Shown: positions 53,010-61,948, counted from the stretch's first letter. The stretch is DNA of 64,000 nt from an uncultured Lachnospiraceae bacterium (GCA_910586315.1 CAJUIP010000004.1:62001-126000), one strand, 5' to 3'. The notes: generated by a model not told the origin, from the letters alone. Numbers and translations are program-made.

Positions 53010-54497
53010 ATGAAGAAAGATAGGACTTGGGATATTACATTTCTAATGCTGTCAGTTATTATGCTCCTGCTGATGATGTGCATCAGATCGGGACGTTTTG
53101 TATCAAGCGATACATACTTTCACTACAATCGTTTGCTTCAGATGCTGGATTGCTTCAAAGACGGTAAGTACCCTTGGTTTTATTACAATGACTTTCAGGG
53201 AGTTGGTTACAGCACACCATTTTTCTATGGCCAGTTGACATTGTTGCCATTCAGCATTTTCCTGCCATTGGGTGTCATCGGGTTTGGTTATGCTTACAGC
53301 TTTATATGTTACATCGTCATATGGTTAGGGGTACAAAGCTTCACCAAGCGATTCTCCGATAAATATGCTCAGATAGCCTTTGTTTTCATCCTCTCCCAAT
53401 TTGCGGTAGAGCGTATCTTTTACAATCAGTCGCTCCAGGCATTTAAGATAGGTTTTGGGATTGGCTTCTTTTTCCTTGCATACTGCGTGGACTTCTTCAG
53501 AGACAGGAAGGGCTTTATAAAGCCAGCCTTGCTGTTCTGCCTGATTTTTGATACCAGTCTGAATGCGGCAGTTGTCATGTTCATAGCATGTTGCGTACTT
53601 TTCATCGTATATTTCGATTCAAGAATGATACGTCAGTATTTCAGATTTGCCGTCTTATGTTGCTTGTTATGTTCCTACTTTATAGTCAATATTTTGTACC
53701 ATTCAGATGTTCTAACCAGGACAAAGAATATTGCCTTTGCGATTGCAACGCACAATTACAGTGATGACCTGATTGTTGGGTTTTCAGGCTTTGGTCAGCC
53801 GGGGATAAGGCTTCTTGGGGTACTGCCATTTCTATGGTCAGTTAAATGTCTTTTGTCAAGAAAGCTGAGTAAACGCGAGGTAATTGGTCTAATCCTTTGT
53901 GCGGTCTGTGTTATAGCCAGTTACGAGCCTATTTTCATCTATTCAGGGCTATACATACTATTCCAGGTTCCAGTTCGTTATCTGGGTATTATAGTTTTGG
54001 TTTATCTTATCATAGCGTTTCGTCATGAGGATTTACGTTGGTTCATAGTAATGTCCTGCATAGTTACGGCAGTTACAAGCTGTATTTACGTTAGTAGGTC
54101 TGGTTTACTCGAAGAGGAGGATATCCCAACGCTAGGCAGCGTTGCTATGGGTGATTATCTGCATGAATCTTTTGACTGGGAGGTTTTTGACTCCATGCGT
54201 CAAGCAAATGGTAAGGCTTTCACCGAGAGCAGGGGTATCGTGGTTATGCAGTCGGATGGAGAGGAGGAGTTGTATTTTCCCAAGTTGTATTACAGAGGCT
54301 ATCGGGCTTCAGGCTCTGATAGAACCTTTGATGTGAAAATGGGAATCAGCCAGTTTATCTATGTTGAGCCCGATGGGTATGTCGGGGAGATCAGGCTAGA
54401 GTATTGTCATCCCATATGGTTAAAGACATTGGGTATTTTCTGCTTAGGCTTATGGCTGATTATAGCAGGGGTATCCTACCGCAATAGGGGGTACTGA
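53010..54497 (+). CDS. polytopic membrane protein, GT-C/YfhO-like
   Basis: 495 residues with about eleven membrane segments and a C-terminal outside domain. After the first segment comes SSDTYFHYNRLLQMLDCFKD, the acidic-loop pattern of GT-C glycosyltransferases and YfhO-type proteins (Asp and His in the first outer loop). This suggests transfer of a sugar from a lipid carrier to a protein or polymer outside the membrane, for example to the secreted proteins of the element. Substrate and donor are not readable. CGGAGGTATTC precedes ATG 53010. Standalone unit between two terminators. Confidence 0.75.
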   Translation: MKKDRTWDITFLMLSVIMLLLMMCIRSGRFVSSDTYFHYNRLLQMLDCFKDGKYPWFYYNDFQGVGYSTPFFYGQLTLLPFSIFLPLGVIGFGYAYSFICYIVIWLGVQSFTKRFSDKYAQIAFVFILSQFAVERIFYNQSLQAFKIGFGIGFFFLAYCVDFFRDRKGFIKPALLFCLIFDTSLNAAVVMFIACCVLFIVYFDSRMIRQYFRFAVLCCLLCSYFIVNILYHSDVLTRTKNIAFAIATHNYSDDLIVGFSGFGQPGIRLLGVLPFLWSVKCLLSRKLSKREVIGLILCAVCVIASYEPIFIYSGLYILFQVPVRYLGIIVLVYLIIAFRHEDLRWFIVMSCIVTAVTSCIYVSRSGLLEEEDIPTLGSVAMGDYLHESFDWEVFDSMRQANGKAFTESRGIVVMQSDGEEELYFPKLYYRGYRASGSDRTFDVKMGISQFIYVEPDGYVGEIRLEYCHPIWLKTLGIFCLGLWLIIAGVSYRNRGY

Positions 54498-54503
54498 TAT
54501 TTT

Positions 54504-54538
54504 GGGACTTTGCACTGGATATGCAGAGTCCCTTTTTT
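54504..54538 (+). terminator. Rho-independent terminator
   Basis: GGGACTTTGC pairs with GCAGAGTCCC (one G-U), followed by TTTTTT. Confidence 0.86.
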
Positions 54539-55172
54539 ATGCTGTAAGATGATGTCCATAATAGCTTAAAGAGTGGAGATATTATCTGAGATGGTTATAG
54601 GAATATTGATTTTACTATTGTATTTCATTCAGTTGATTCTGTGTGACGCATTGCGATTATGAGTCTTTCTTTTGCTGCTGATAGGGGTACAGCCGTACCT
54701 CTCCATATGCGTACTGCGGTTATGCAGGTGTGTGCTTTGCTTCTTAAGGTTTATAGTATGTATCATCAAGATTACAGCGTATCTCTGTTCATTTAAATTG
54801 TACAGACTTGACATCGCATAGAACCTCTGACTAATCATTTTGTGGATATTGTGATCAGCACTGTCATTCTGAAGTTTAGTATTGCGATTGATAAAAGGTG
54901 CATAGCTTCTCTTATGATTCATTTTGCGAAGATGCTGGTTTGGATTTCTAATCTGACTTTATAAATTGTTCATATGTGGAGGAGCAGGGAATCGCTGAAA
55001 TTATTTATTGCAAGTATTCAGCATCGCCTTGCTAATCTGAAATTATATTCTATGAAAATGCAGGATGGCACTGCAACTCTTTTCGTTTTTATTGCGCCTC
55101 ATTGGAGGGTAAAAAGAAAACCGTTAAGAGTTTGGCCTTAGTTTCCTTTAGTCGAATTTTAGGAGGTACAAT
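54539..55172 (+). other. 634-bp gene-free region
   Basis: No credible gene on either strand; a minus-strand frame (54629-54922) lacks a ribosome site and has poor composition. One motif copy near 54686. It presumably contains the promoter for 55173; nothing else seen. Confidence 0.5.
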
Positions 55173-56327
55173 ATGCAAGAAAAGTATTACAGTTTACGTG
55201 AGTTTGCAAAGAAGGTAGGAGTTTCTCCGCAACGTTTGTCTGAACTTGTCAAGAGAGGGTATATTAAAACTTCAGCTTCTGGTATGATTCCAGAGAGCGA
55301 GGTGGAATATTTTATCAGGGAGAAACTTCTGAAGGATTTGAGTCATAACCCTAACTCTTATCTTTGTATTGTTTTCGATAAGACTTCCGAGGAACTATCT
55401 GAGTTTAAGGAGTATTACGACGAGAAGATGAAAGAAGGGTTCAGTGATATCATAGAGGTATCATCTATTACAGGGTTGGTGAAAAGGTTAAGAATAGCCG
55501 TTATCACTAATGGAGCCAGTAATGATACTACTGTGCTTTTATATACCAGATATCAGAAGGAACTTCTCAAGGAGTTGGTAAAAAGGGTACAAGCTGCCGC
55601 CTTCCGATGTTTATGTGCTTGTGTGGCTAAAGAGGAGGCGGGGAAAGTGCCTATCATTTGTGCCTATGAGCTTTTCATGTATGGAAAGATATATTCCTAC
55701 GATGAAGAGACTGCTGAAATCTATCACAAGATACTTTCCGAAGAAGGAACTAAAGGCTCATCGTGGAATAAATCTGACCCGATTTCTACAATGGAGGAGT
55801 CTTTTAAATCCATTGCTATTAGTCTTAATATTCCACTGGAAGCCAGAGGACAGCTGACACCAGAAGTAGTCAAGGTTATTGAGGCAATGTCCGTTAATGA
55901 TTATGGTAAACCCGATGGTGAGTTTTTTGATTGGTTTTTTGGATTAAATCTATTGCCAAAGGATGAATCAAAAACGAGGAAGACTGGTGCAGAGGCTGCT
56001 AAAGTCTTTAATTCTGTTAGAACGAAGCTAAGTCAGGCACATAGGTCAACCGAGATCCATCGTACCAGCTATAATGGCTTCTATACTATTGTCAATATTA
56101 CTAAGGATTTCCCCAGTGAGGATTTAACGTCTTTATATAACGATATGGAAGATGGTTATTACAAAAACGTTGAGATTTTTGGCTCCAGTGTAAATGATAT
56201 TGCTATGCATCTCCAAGACCCACTCCTCAGTTCTATTGGACGTCATCAGAGAAATAGGAGCGCTGTTGTAACATTTCTATCTGAGTCGGAGATTTTTGGT
56301 ACGAGTTCAGAGGAGGTATCCAGTTGA
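55173..56327 (+). CDS. HTH protein with large C-terminal domain
   Basis: 384 residues. An N-terminal HTH of the same MerR/Xis type (YYSLREFAKKVGVSPQRLSE, RGYIKTSASGMIPESEVEYF) is fused to a 300-residue domain (LCIVFDKTSEELSEFKEYYD, IAVITNGASNDTTVLLYTRY). An HTH followed by an alpha/beta domain recalls IS607-type serine recombinases, but I do not see the catalytic Ser-Arg pattern, so I do not call it one. TAGGAGG precedes ATG 55173. Function open. Confidence 0.65.
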   Translation: MQEKYYSLREFAKKVGVSPQRLSELVKRGYIKTSASGMIPESEVEYFIREKLLKDLSHNPNSYLCIVFDKTSEELSEFKEYYDEKMKEGFSDIIEVSSITGLVKRLRIAVITNGASNDTTVLLYTRYQKELLKELVKRVQAAAFRCLCACVAKEEAGKVPIICAYELFMYGKIYSYDEETAEIYHKILSEEGTKGSSWNKSDPISTMEESFKSIAISLNIPLEARGQLTPEVVKVIEAMSVNDYGKPDGEFFDWFFGLNLLPKDESKTRKTGAEAAKVFNSVRTKLSQAHRSTEIHRTSYNGFYTIVNITKDFPSEDLTSLYNDMEDGYYKNVEIFGSSVNDIAMHLQDPLLSSIGRHQRNRSAVVTFLSESEIFGTSSEEVSS

Positions 56328-56657
56328 AAAACTGGATATTTTCCTTGATTTGCTGTTTAAACTGCTAATAAATGGTATTCTACCAGAGTCTCATTGTACC
56401 CCTTGATTTACTATGTATCACCGCATCATCAGGGAGTATCAGTTGCTCCTTGGCAAGTGTAAGAATGTTTAATCCAATCAGGGGTACTACGTATTTGAGT
56501 GTATATTCTGATGAAAAATGGAACCTTTTATCATCGTTTCTTGCCATGTGTCTTTGAAAAATGCTGGTATTTGGGGGTATTTTGGGGGACGTGAAAAAAG
56601 CGAAAATAGCGGCAATGTTTATTATCGTCATTATATTTGACCAGGAGGATATAGGAG
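56328..56657 (+). other. 330-bp intergenic region
   Basis: One motif copy near 56481, a near match (TGGGGGTATT) near 56572 and one of the few reverse-strand copies (TACCCC at 56397). No gene or terminator recognised. Confidence 0.45.
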
Positions 56658-57659
56658 ATGGCATCTACATTTTTTAAGACGTTGAAGTTTTTGGAAGAGA
56701 CAGACTCCGCAGGAGGCTTATCCAAGGAGTCCAGTTCTGTCTTGAGACCGCTGGTTGCATTTATAGAAGGCGGTTGCTGTGCTGGCTCCAAAGTTGAGAA
56801 GTTTATTATGGAGAACTTCAGACTATCTAACAGTGAGATGTTAGAAAAGTGGAATCGAGTTAATTCTGGAAAGGTTAAGACGGAGGAAACTCTCAGAAGC
56901 CAGATTTCGTTGGTTAGTCGCTATCTTCTCTCATTGTTTGGTATAACTCCAGATGAGTTGAATTCAGCATTTATTAATGGTGACGTCAAGAAGCTGGATA
57001 GAATTTCAGATATACTGGAGGCTTTTGAGATAGAAGATTCCGACCTTTCAGCGAGTTTCCCTATTATTTTTCAATACAACCTTTTACCCAATGATTCTAC
57101 GGATTCTGTTTATGAGATGGGAGACTGCAGCAAAGAAATCCAGCTTTTAAAGTCATTAGATCGAAAGGCTATTGAGTCGCTGGTATCAGAAGTGGACATG
57201 GATAAGCTGATATATGTATTGCAAACAATACGAGACCCACTGGTTAGAGATATTTATATAAAACCAGAAGGCAAGGTAAGGAAGGTTAAGTCTGCATCTG
57301 TAAACCTTAAAAAGCTGGAATTTTGCAAAGCCTTTGGGGGTATCGAGCCAAGGCAGCTTAAGCCAGCATCAGGCATCCGAGGTTCTGATTCAATACCAGA
57401 CAAAAAGGCATCCAAGAGGCCGTTTGCTTTGGGGGTATCAGATGAACTTATGGATATGCTAGTTTCGGGGGTAAGAAAATATGAGAATCTTCCACCTGCT
57501 AAAAAACTCAAGTCTGAAAGCAGGTCAACAGAGGAGTCACAAAAGGCCGCTAGTGAATTGTTGGAACTATTTACCCTTGAGGGATTCAAGCGTCAGTTCA
57601 ACAAATTGAACCCGGCGGATTTGATTAAGGCACTGGAAAAGTATAAGACTGGCGATTAG
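56658..57659 (+). CDS. hypothetical helical protein
   Basis: 333 residues, mostly helical, no membrane segment. Markers: SVLRPLVAFIEGGCCAGSKV, VSRYLLSLFGITPDELNSAF and ASELLELFTLEGFKRQFNKL. AGGAGGATATAGGAG precedes ATG 56658. No family recognised. Near matches of the motif (GGGGGTATC) at 57339 and 57430 encode GGI and GVS. Confidence 0.65.
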   Translation: MASTFFKTLKFLEETDSAGGLSKESSSVLRPLVAFIEGGCCAGSKVEKFIMENFRLSNSEMLEKWNRVNSGKVKTEETLRSQISLVSRYLLSLFGITPDELNSAFINGDVKKLDRISDILEAFEIEDSDLSASFPIIFQYNLLPNDSTDSVYEMGDCSKEIQLLKSLDRKAIESLVSEVDMDKLIYVLQTIRDPLVRDIYIKPEGKVRKVKSASVNLKKLEFCKAFGGIEPRQLKPASGIRGSDSIPDKKASKRPFALGVSDELMDMLVSGVRKYENLPPAKKLKSESRSTEESQKAASELLELFTLEGFKRQFNKLNPADLIKALEKYKTGD

Positions 57660-58178
57660 GCAGAGATGGTATTTCCCCAGCGGGATAAGGCCGGGGGTAT
57701 CAAAAGTGTTTCTTCTATAATATAATAGGATGCGTTTTTGGCGGCATTCCCTTTATGGCTGGGGATGCCGCCCTTTTCTATGGAAGGTACTGGTGTTTGC
57801 AGCATTAGCACTAAATTTCTGCGGGTATTTTTGGTTATAACTGATTATTCACTTTTCCCTGAATCAGAGTTATCATCACACACCACTGGATGTCGAAAAA
57901 CCCCATAATTGGGTCGGAACGCTCTGAAAGGCTCACGTTTGTGCTTTGGGCGGTTAATGGGGAAATATTCAAGGGGGTTCTGAATCAGGCCACACAGGGG
58001 CTTCTGTGCGGTCATGTTTTTCCGGTTTGCGGAGTCGAATAATATACAATAATCGACCTTTGCCGTATTTACGGGCTTTCCGGAGAGGGGTATGGGAACG
58101 AGGCTTCTGATACGAACATTTTGCCCGTTTTATACGACTTCCAGTGAACCTGATGGTGGGAGGAGGTGAGTTGGTTCT
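57660..58178 (+). other. 519-bp gene-free region, GC-rich second half
   Basis: A terminator is at 57740-57778. From 57885 to 58140 the sequence is GC-richer with stems such as ACCCCATAATTGGGT and CCACACAGGGGCTTCTGTGCGG, and words (GGTTTTTCCGG, TACGACTTC) that also occur, partly inverted, in 42185-42676. A motif copy lies near 58086. Possibly a structured RNA or recombination-related site beside the second recombinase gene. Confidence 0.42.
57740..57778 (+). terminator. Rho-independent terminator
   Basis: GGCGGCATTCCC pairs with GGGGATGCCGCC, followed by CTTTTCT. Confidence 0.82.
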
Positions 58179-58763
58179 ATGAATAAGAAATGCGTTGCTT
58201 TAACCGAGGAACAATACAAGGTAAGTATTGAGTTGCTCCGTCATGGCTTTATGCTAAATGATAAGTTGGTAAAACCCAATGAGAGGATAGCAGCTATTTT
58301 AGTGCTTCAGGCATCCCTTGGTTTGCGGCTGGGAGATACGCTTCAGCTTAAGATGTCCTCATTCATTAAAGACGGAGGCAGGTGGCGATTAGACTTTCGG
58401 GAGCAAAAGACAGACAAAGCACGTGAGTTTACAGTGCCAGTTGAGGTGTATACTTTCGTTCAGGAGTATGCAGTGGCCAGGGGTATCAGCCGCGACGCCA
58501 GACTGTTTGATATTTCAGAGCGACAGGTGGAGCGTCATTTGAATAAGGTATTTATGAAAATGGGGTTGCCATTGCGTCAGTTTGGGAGCCACAGCTTTAG
58601 AAAATTCTTTGCAACGAGAGTGTATCTGGATAACGAGATGAATATTGAGTTGGTGCGAATCCTGCTTCAGCATTCAAGTGTTCAGATCACACAGCGGTAT
58701 CTCAATATCAGCCATAAAATGGTTGAGAACGCTTTGGCAAAGACGGCGGCTCATGTGATTTAG
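58179..58763 (+). CDS. second tyrosine recombinase (catalytic domain only)
   Basis: 194 residues, about the size of a bare catalytic domain. Visible residues: Arg in LGLRLGDTLQLKMS (near 51), Lys in REQKTDKAREF, HxxR in GSHSFRKFFATR (near 138), His in LLQHSSVQITQRYLN and the Tyr eleven residues on. No arm-binding domain, so it differs from the integrase at 10744 and resembles XerC/D-type or invertase-like enzymes. GGGAGGAGGTGAG precedes ATG 58179. It may resolve dimers, invert DNA or assist excision. Its stop forms part of the next ribosome site. Confidence 0.88.
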   Translation: MNKKCVALTEEQYKVSIELLRHGFMLNDKLVKPNERIAAILVLQASLGLRLGDTLQLKMSSFIKDGGRWRLDFREQKTDKAREFTVPVEVYTFVQEYAVARGISRDARLFDISERQVERHLNKVFMKMGLPLRQFGSHSFRKFFATRVYLDNEMNIELVRILLQHSSVQITQRYLNISHKMVENALAKTAAHVI

Positions 58764-58772
58764 GAGGTGGCT

Positions 58773-59639
58773 ATGGATACAAGAAAAGAAGTTCTTGAGT
58801 CTTTGAAAAAAGAGTTTGAGTTGGATAAAGATGTTAGTTTTGGTTCCTATGTGACTTATGTGACTTCTATTGATGATTTGGCCTATATGCCAGACGAGGA
58901 GGTTAAATGGCTTATAGACGAAAATGTTAGTCTGTTTATGGGAAGGCAATATGGCAAGATTGTGCCAGGAAGTTGTAATTGGGAACTCTATACGGATCGA
59001 TTTCATCAGCTTACAAGGGAAAAAGAGCAGATAGCTTACGAGCGTTATAAGACTATTGTAAAGGATAAGATATTCTTTCAACTTGAGGAGATGTTATACT
59101 TCCATGACTTTTTGGAGCGATTTACAGATGGGTATCACAATCATCAATATTTAAAATATGAGCAGGGTATTATGGCAATTAATCATAACTCTGATTTTTA
59201 CGACGTCATACCATACCGCTATGTCCCCATGTATGTGTGTGCGAGAAAGGGTAATGATTATACCTTTATAGAAACAAATTCTTTAAAGATACCAGATGCA
59301 TATGAGTTGTTCACTTTTGTTTCAAGTGGCTATTGTCTACATTATTGTTTTACGAATGGTATGAGACAAGAGTCAGTTGATGTAGAGGCAGACGAGTGGT
59401 TTGCACTTGTATTTAATACGGAAGGAAATTGCCGAGCCACATCCTACTATAAATGGGTGCATTTTGGGATGGCAGTTAGGCCAGATAAAAAAGAGGTTGA
59501 GTTTTACGATGCAAACCAGGCAATCAGAATATTCCATGAGTTGTTTGGCAAGTGTAAAAAATTTTTCGACCATGCATTTGGCGAGTATGACGGAGAGGCG
59601 AAAATGAAATCGGCAGACAGAGATCGGAGGTTCAAGTGA
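58773..59639 (+). CDS. hypothetical protein
   Basis: 288 residues from ATG 58773 after TAGGAGG. Rich in Tyr, Phe and His (FHDFLERFTDGYHNHQYLKY), soluble. No family recognised. Its TGA stop overlaps the GTG start of the next gene, and its own start overlaps the control region of the recombinase gene, so 58179-61389 looks like one operon. Confidence 0.68.
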   Translation: MDTRKEVLESLKKEFELDKDVSFGSYVTYVTSIDDLAYMPDEEVKWLIDENVSLFMGRQYGKIVPGSCNWELYTDRFHQLTREKEQIAYERYKTIVKDKIFFQLEEMLYFHDFLERFTDGYHNHQYLKYEQGIMAINHNSDFYDVIPYRYVPMYVCARKGNDYTFIETNSLKIPDAYELFTFVSSGYCLHYCFTNGMRQESVDVEADEWFALVFNTEGNCRATSYYKWVHFGMAVRPDKKEVEFYDANQAIRIFHELFGKCKKFFDHAFGEYDGEAKMKSADRDRRFK

Positions 59640-60826
59640 TTAGATTGAAGTTGTTTTATACTGAAAAAGATTATATGAATTCTGTTTTATGTGAAGCTCC
59701 TATTCACAGATATAGCGACAAGGACTTTTATCGTTTAGTCCAAGGCTACGCAGGAGAGAAGAAGACAGGCCCACCATTCAGAGATGCTGATTCGGTAAAG
59801 TTCATTCGTGAAATTGACAAGGCTGAATTTGTTAAAGATGACTGGTACAGTGTTGTTACTCCATTTGGAAGAACTAATATGACTGCTTTATGTGGCGGGA
59901 CTCAGTATGCTCTTACAGTTATTGCAAATAGCCGTCGAGGTATCTACACGCAGTTTAAGGGGTATGGGGACGACATTTGGAGCAGATTGGCAAGTTTGTC
60001 TATGGATGTCTTGATTTATTGTTATGTAAATATTTATAGTGAAGATTGGCATTATCTTCCTTTTGAAGATGAGACTAGAAAAAGAGTTGTAATTGAGAAT
60101 TACAGGTATAAGGATGAGGAAGTTGAGGCTTATCTTGGAAATGGGTTTTCTGAGTCAGTTATTGATGGAAAACTGTATGTGAGTGGACTTTTTGAGGAGT
60201 TTCGGCTTGACTGGAGTAAGAACCTGGGGATTTTCATTCAAGGTGCAGAATACCTGCTTGAAAGAGATGGTCAGTTGTACAAGCACCTGCCGACTATCAC
60301 TAATATTGAGGAGTTTGCCAAGACAATGGATGAGCGTCAAGCAGGTATGTTTAACGAATATCTAGGCGAGCCAGGTATATGGGAACCTGATTTAGACGGG
60401 TTTATGAGAGAGAAGGCATTCCTTGAGAGCCTGTCTGTCCATAACTATATGCTCAAAGTTCCTAAAGAGCCTATTGTTAAATATCCTATATATTTTATAA
60501 TAAGGAGGCGAAAGGGAACTTGCGAGTGTACAATTTCAAAGAAGACCAGTTGTAAAAATCCATCATTTTCCTCGTTGCTTTTGGAAGACTTTGTGCGTTT
60601 GTCTGATTGTGAAAAAGCGGAATTTGAAAAACTGGCGATTGTTTTTGATATAGAATTGTTTGGAGATGCCAACAAGGTCTTTGAGTTGGCAATATTGGCG
60701 TTTAAATTATACGATAATATCGTGGAGATCTATGATGGTATTCATGTTGCAAAGGAATTTGTTGATTTTGTGAAACCATCTTACGAGGCGAATTCATTAA
60801 CTGCTGTTAAAGGAGTATACGATTGA
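59636..60826 (+). CDS. hypothetical protein
   Basis: 396 residues from GTG 59636 (GTGA overlap with the previous stop; CGGAGG ahead). Soluble, aromatic-rich. A Cys pair KGTCECTISKKTSC near residue 300 could bind metal. No family recognised. Ends in a TTGA overlap with the next gene. Confidence 0.65.
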   Translation: MIRLKLFYTEKDYMNSVLCEAPIHRYSDKDFYRLVQGYAGEKKTGPPFRDADSVKFIREIDKAEFVKDDWYSVVTPFGRTNMTALCGGTQYALTVIANSRRGIYTQFKGYGDDIWSRLASLSMDVLIYCYVNIYSEDWHYLPFEDETRKRVVIENYRYKDEEVEAYLGNGFSESVIDGKLYVSGLFEEFRLDWSKNLGIFIQGAEYLLERDGQLYKHLPTITNIEEFAKTMDERQAGMFNEYLGEPGIWEPDLDGFMREKAFLESLSVHNYMLKVPKEPIVKYPIYFIIRRRKGTCECTISKKTSCKNPSFSSLLLEDFVRLSDCEKAEFEKLAIVFDIELFGDANKVFELAILAFKLYDNIVEIYDGIHVAKEFVDFVKPSYEANSLTAVKGVYD

Positions 60827-61053
60827 GAAGACCAGAGCGTATTGAACCAATACTAAAGAAAATAAAGGAGGCTTGGGAACTTTATCCAGACATGCGCCTG
60901 GGTCAGTTGCTGGCCACCTGCACAAAGTCAGCCAACCTCTCAGGTGTTGAGGACGACGAGTTGCTGAAAGGATTACAAGAGTATATTGATAGTATGAAGA
61001 AGGCACTTGGTACATACTCAGGGGTACTGGGGAAGAACCAGGTTATTATATAA
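60823..61053 (+). CDS. small conserved protein (RxPxRI...LRLGQL type)
   Basis: 76 residues from TTG 60823. The stretch MRRPERIEPILKKIKEAWEL followed by DMRLGQLLATC matches a short conserved protein seen in many bacterial genomes and mobile elements (helical, about 70 residues, function unknown). The start overlaps the previous stop. Confidence 0.65.
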   Translation: MRRPERIEPILKKIKEAWELYPDMRLGQLLATCTKSANLSGVEDDELLKGLQEYIDSMKKALGTYSGVLGKNQVII

Positions 61054-61389
61054 GTGAATAAGTGTCCAGACGGAACTTATCATTTAACTGGCGATCCGGC
61101 TCATTCTGAGCCAGAGATAGGTAAGGACATCAGCAGTATGTTCAACAAGAACGGCGGTAATTATATGGAGCGGGTGTCTTTGGTAGCTAGGCAGGATAAT
61201 TTTAAACTGGATTATGTAAGCTCAGCCAGGGGTATCGTTGATCGCACTGTTTTGGGTTTTAAGGTTATGGAGGATTATATGGAGATATTTGATACATATG
61301 AAGCCATTCAAGTTTTTGGTGCAGCGTTAAAAGAGGCTCAAGATTCAGGTAAGTGTACCGGGTATACGTGGATAAGACGTGTAATGTAA
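61054..61389 (+). CDS. hypothetical protein
   Basis: 111 residues from GTG 61054, directly after the previous stop. Polar; markers GDPAHSEPEIGKDISSMFNK and FDTYEAIQVFGAALKEAQDS. Weak ribosome site, so coupling to 60823 is assumed. Confidence 0.5.
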   Translation: MNKCPDGTYHLTGDPAHSEPEIGKDISSMFNKNGGNYMERVSLVARQDNFKLDYVSSARGIVDRTVLGFKVMEDYMEIFDTYEAIQVFGAALKEAQDSGKCTGYTWIRRVM

Positions 61390-61726
61390 ATTTGAGATAA
61401 TGCATCTTGGCTGGCTGTAAGCAGATATTTTAGCCGAGATGCTATGGTAAATCAAAAGCCAATTTGTTTCAGCCTGATTCCAAGGGGGTATGCTATGTAA
61501 GGCAGCTTTTAAAAAGGCAAAATAAATATGTTTTAGCCATGTTCCAGGGGTATCCCTTAAAACAAGGTATTTTCTCTAAAAGATGTTATGAGGCATCTGT
61601 GCTGAGTATTTGTTTCCTGAATATCTTAGTGCAGATGCCTATTTATTGCTGGAGATTGTGAGCCTCAAAGGTAATAGACTATATTGAGTATGACTGGTAT
61701 CAAATTTCATTGAAAGGAGTTTTATT
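61390..61726 (+). other. 337-bp intergenic region with hairpin
   Basis: GCATCTTGGCT (61402) pairs with AGCCGAGATGC (61432) without a T run. One motif copy at 61546, the last of the element, plus a near match at 61486. The frame at 61464-61661 has no ribosome site and is not called. Confidence 0.45.
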
Positions 61727-61948
61727 ATGAGGACAGAGATTCGATTTTCCGGTGAAGGGATACCAGTTACCGAGGCAGCCAGGATTATGAAGAAAGACCA
61801 GCAATTTGTGAGGCAGGCTATGATTAAGGGAATTTTACCGATTGGTGTTGCATTTATGAAAGAGGGCAGCAAACAGTATGATTACTACATCAGTCCTAAG
61901 CTGTTTTACGAGTTTACAGGTTATGTCTATAACGAGATTTTGGAGTAA
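61727..61948 (+). CDS. HTH protein, candidate excisionase
   Basis: 73 residues. IPVTEAARIMKKDQQFVRQA with MIKGILPIGVAFMKEGSKQY is an excisionase-like winged helix of a type frequent in clostridial ICEs and prophages. GAAAGGAGTTTTATT precedes ATG 61727. It is the last gene before the right-end heptamers, a usual place for a directionality factor, although the integrase is at the opposite end in this integrated form. Confidence 0.65.
   Translation: MRTEIRFSGEGIPVTEAARIMKKDQQFVRQAMIKGILPIGVAFMKEGSKQYDYYISPKLFYEFTGYVYNEILE

Larger units (their letters stand above)
11018..61553 (+). repeat. dispersed polar motif CCAGGGGTAYCC (about 80 copies)
   Basis: Core RGGGGTAY. Approximate positions of GGGGTA: 11020, 11629, 11973, 13665, 14110, 14198, 14315, 14543, 14799, 16071, 17173, 17389, 17742, 19095, 20067, 20500, 21735, 22754, 23186, 23324, 24547, 24882, 25875, 26236, 26399, 27755, 28104, 30425, 31164, 31286, 31402, 31675, 31872, 31945, 35160, 36084, 37289, 37640, 38078, 38433, 38529, 39385, 39791, 40930, 41553, 41956, 42735, 43145, 43270, 43622, 44409, 44716, 44967, 45311, 45750, 46271, 46654, 47394, 47819, 47926, 47949, 48032, 48729, 49303, 50060, 50627, 51393, 51747, 52142, 52321, 52887, 53329, 54232, 54468, 54686, 56481, 58086, 58481, 59959, 61021, 61230, 61548. 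Reverse-strand copies seen: near 38627, 47431 and 56397. Not found in 1-10700 or after 61560. Counted by eye, so a few may be missed. Confidence 0.92.

Noticed and set aside
55173..56327. IS607-type serine recombinase
   Set aside because: The HTH head fits, but the expected catalytic Ser and Arg cluster after it is not visible and no TnpB gene follows.
11018..61553. Motif as a ribosome-binding or terminator signal
   Set aside because: Copies lie mostly inside genes, at no fixed distance from starts or stops, and keep orientation against the one minus-strand gene.
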